NCBI GenBank assembly: GCA_014799805.1
Contig: JAAVHJ010000029.1
Span: 1 to 34,100, forward strand
Direction: 5' to 3'
Length of the DNA stretch: 34,100 nt
Source of the DNA: Ruminococcus sp.
GTDB taxonomy: Bacteria; Bacillota; Clostridia; Oscillospirales; Ruminococcaceae
Both the position numbers and the translations under genes were made by a program. The notes beneath the pieces are model-generated. The model worked only from the letters and a program-made list of their open reading frames with translations, was not told the DNA's origin and did no database searches. Below, piece after piece: positions 32,386-34,100 of the stretch. Every line of letters begins with the position of its first letter. Position 1 is the stretch's first letter.

Positions 32386-32459
32386 TCGAGATGACAGGAC
32401 TCGAACCTGCGGCATCTTGGTCCCAAACCAAGCACTCTACCAAACTGAGTTACATCTCG
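32386..32459 (-). tRNA. tRNA-Pro (anticodon TGG)
   Basis: A canonical 74-base cloverleaf. The acceptor is CGAGATG/CATCTCG with discriminator A, the D arm ACTC...GAGT, the anticodon loop TTTGGGA with U33 present, and the T arm GCAGG-TTCGAGT-CCTGT. CCA is not encoded. It is co-transcribed with tRNA-Arg, 7 bases apart. Its normal loop contrasts with the tRNA-like elements at 3120-3584. Confidence 0.95.
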
Positions 32460-32466
32460 CTATCAG

Positions 32467-32540
32467 TGTGCCTGACAGAACTCGAATCTGCGCTCTGAGG
32501 AGTCGGAGTCCTCTGTTTTATCCAACTAAACTACAGGCAC
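32467..32540 (-). tRNA. tRNA-Arg (anticodon CCG)
   Basis: A canonical 74-base cloverleaf. The acceptor is GTGCCTG/CAGGCAC with discriminator A, the D arm GTTT...AAAC, the anticodon stem GAGGA/TCCTC with loop CTCCGAC, and the T arm GCAGA-TTCGAGT-TCTGT. CCA is not encoded. It is the first gene of the tRNA pair. Confidence 0.95.
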
Positions 32541-32575
32541 ATTTCTTTTTTATGTCTCTCTCAGACTGCTTTATT

Positions 32576-32604
32576 ATTATAGCACAGGTTTCTAAAAATT
32601 GCAA
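32576..32604 (-). promoter_or_regulatory. promoter of the tRNA-Arg/tRNA-Pro unit
   Basis: On the minus strand, TTGCAA (32604-32599) and TATAAT (32581-32576) have 17 bases between them and TG one base before the -10. It lies about 35 bases before the tRNA-Arg 5' end. Confidence 0.75.
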
Positions 32605-32623
32605 TGAAATTTTAATTAAATTT

Positions 32624-32917
32624 TTATGAAATTTTTATGAATTTTAGAAAAAACAGCCACCCATGCAATTGCTTATCTGTTAAAATATATGCGAGATAAT
32701 AAATCATATCATTTTCAGAAATTTTTTTAACATTAAATTTCTGATGCAATACTTGAATTTGCGTGTTTTCTTCCTGCACAGAAACACTTGCCATGCGTAA
32801 TTGGTTAGAATGCATTTTATTATAGCCATTTTGATAGACCCGCATAGCTCCTAGTATTGCAAAACTTAAAATACAATGTATGATAAATCCTGTTAAAATT
32901 TTTTTTAATTTCTGCAT
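32624..32917 (-). CDS. small membrane-anchored protein of unknown function downstream of spoIIP
   Basis: This 97-aa protein has a basic start and one hydrophobic helix (about 8-26, LTGFIIHCILSFAILGAM), then a polar domain with no known motif. Its ribosome site GAGGAG overlaps the last codons of spoIIP and the ATG comes 4 bases after that stop, so it is translationally coupled to spoIIP. A sporulation role is inferred only from this position. Confidence 0.7.
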   Translation of the reverse strand: MQKLKKILTGFIIHCILSFAILGAMRVYQNGYNKMHSNQLRMASVSVQEENTQIQVLHQKFNVKKISENDMIYYLAYILTDKQLHGWLFFLKFIKIS

Positions 32918-32921
32918 AATA

Positions 32922-34052
32922 TTACTCCTCTAATTGTTGTAAAGCTCTTGCAAGAGAACTGCCAATTAATTCTCCAGCATATTCTACTTGCTCCAATGTA
33001 TTTCCATGTGAACCAACTTCAATTAAAATGCTTCCAGTTGTTAAATCTTGATTATATTTTCGATAATCAAATAAAATCGGTCTTGTGAAACCTGCATAAT
33101 CTGATTCCATTTGTTGCTGTAATAAGCAAGCGAATCTGAAATTTTTTAAATAATTTGGCATATTCATAGTTCCGTCATCGCAACCAGAAATAATCATTAC
33201 TTGACTTGCTTTTTTGCCATTCACTTCCACAACAGGCTGTTTAATCACACCGTCACCGCCAACAGCGTCTCTATGAATATCTAATACAATTTTAATAGAC
33301 GGATACTGTATCAAAGCATTTTTAACTGTTTCTGCACTTCGTTCATAAGAACCAGTATAAGACGGATAATCATGAACAGTTGTATCATGTATAACCCCAA
33401 TTCCAGCTGATTCTAACTGTTCCGCAATAGCATCACCTACCATAATCATATTTTTAGAGCTGTCCGTTGTACGATAATTAAAATTAGAATCATAATATTC
33501 ACGTTCATAGGGTTCAAAGCTTTCCGTCGTATGTGTATGCATAATTAATACTTGTGGTGAACCATCTATTTTGATTTTAAATTCAGGTAATAATTGACTT
33601 TCTTCATAAAGAATCTGATTTGATAAAGCCGTTTTATTCTGCACCTGTCCAGCGGTTACAAGCTGAAAAAATTTCGTTCCAGAATAAAATCCATAATGCA
33701 TTTGTTCCACAATACCACCTGTTAAATTCCATTCTTCTGGATAAGGCTTTTCGCCTGCATCTACAATTTTTTCTGTTTTCTGTTCTGAAAAAACAGCCTG
33801 TGTTTCTGGTTCTGTTTCAGATTCTAAGTCTTCTGAAATACCAAAACCTTCAGATAAATAAAAATCAGGTTGTAATAAATCGGGAATATATTCTGATTTA
33901 TCTTGATTTAATTCAAGATTTAATTTTTCAGATGTCGCATTTGTTAGAACTGGCACATACTGTATTAAACAGCCTGCCCCTGCTGTTAATAATAATGCCA
34001 ATGTTCCAAAAACTGTGCATTTTTGCAAAATATTATATTTTTTTCTTCGCAT
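32922..34052 (-). CDS. spoIIP: stage II sporulation protein P
   Basis: SpoIIP (376 aa) is a peptidoglycan amidase/endopeptidase that, with SpoIID and SpoIIM, drives engulfment of the forespore. It has an N-terminal membrane helix (about 12-35), an acidic low-complexity linker (about 45-100) and the catalytic domain with MHTHTTESF (H172, H174), LDIHRDAVG (H260) and IEVGSHGNTLEQVEYAGELIG split near the end. The start is the ATG at 34052, 7 bases after GGAGG; the ATG at 34058 almost touches that site. Its presence means the host can form endospores or descends from spore formers. Confidence 0.94.
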   Translation of the reverse strand: MRRKKYNILQKCTVFGTLALLLTAGAGCLIQYVPVLTNATSEKLNLELNQDKSEYIPDLLQPDFYLSEGFGISEDLESETEPETQAVFSEQKTEKIVDAGEKPYPEEWNLTGGIVEQMHYGFYSGTKFFQLVTAGQVQNKTALSNQILYEESQLLPEFKIKIDGSPQVLIMHTHTTESFEPYEREYYDSNFNYRTTDSSKNMIMVGDAIAEQLESAGIGVIHDTTVHDYPSYTGSYERSAETVKNALIQYPSIKIVLDIHRDAVGGDGVIKQPVVEVNGKKASQVMIISGCDDGTMNMPNYLKNFRFACLLQQQMESDYAGFTRPILFDYRKYNQDLTTGSILIEVGSHGNTLEQVEYAGELIGSSLARALQQLEE

Positions 34053-34100
34053 TGTCATACCTCCAGTATGTGCCTTTCTGATACAATATATGCAAAAAAA

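Noticed and set aside
32381-32629. Plus-strand 82-aa open frame starting MNRDDRTRTCGILV
   Set aside because: It is the antisense of tRNA-Pro and tRNA-Arg, a common false gene call.

Overview
The window looks like a chromosome segment of a low-GC, Gram-positive, spore-forming gut or rumen anaerobe of the Ruminococcus/Oscillospiraceae type. The evidence is AT-rich codon use, strong AGGAGG ribosome sites, TTGACA-17-TATAAT promoters often with an upstream TG, a T-box leader, a SpoIIP sporulation gene, and a secreted pectate lyase ending in a dockerin (cellulosome) domain. The species assignment is inference.

Left part (1-5690). A minus-strand pair encodes a zinc-ribbon short-chain dehydrogenase lacking the usual catalytic Tyr and a BspA-like leucine-rich-repeat protein. 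Next comes an unusual plus-strand cluster (3025-3584): two near-identical promoters and three repeated modules, each made of a TAGTTTAT-type motif, a hairpin and a tRNA-like fold. The anticodon loops do not look like those of decoding tRNAs. The last module runs antisense into the 3' end of a SpoU/TrmH-family RNA methylase gene, and a decayed copy of that gene's 3' end lies between the modules. A five-helix membrane protein of unknown function follows.

Middle (5733-13330). A complete tryptophan operon has a consensus promoter and a Trp-specific (UGG) T-box leader. The order is trpE, a trpG-trpD fusion, trpC, trpF, a small cupin gene, trpB, trpA, then a translationally coupled 132-aa protein of unknown role. 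The trpGD fusion keeps a full Shine-Dalgarno and ATG at the domain junction.

CRISPR region (13533-24081). An HU gene with its own promoter and terminator precedes a full type I-E locus: cas3, cse1, cse2, cas7, cas5, cas6e, cas1, a cas2-dnaQ fusion, and an array of 11 identical 28-bp repeats with 10 spacers. Separate promoters precede cse1 and (probably) cas1. Between cas2 and the array lie a degenerate repeat and a ghost of a second cas2-dnaQ 3' end. Most of the ghost's differences are synonymous, which suggests allele replacement between diverged CRISPR loci.

Right part (24284-34052). A TtcA-like tRNA thiolase and a TcdA-like tRNA dehydratase come first. On the minus strand, a dockerin pectate lyase is followed closely by a membrane protein with a degenerate GGDEF and an intact EAL domain. 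Then come an unrecognised 301-aa protein, tRNA-Arg(CCG) and tRNA-Pro(TGG), and spoIIP with a small membrane-anchored partner. The most unusual signals are the tRNA-like modules and the ghost cas2-dnaQ tail.
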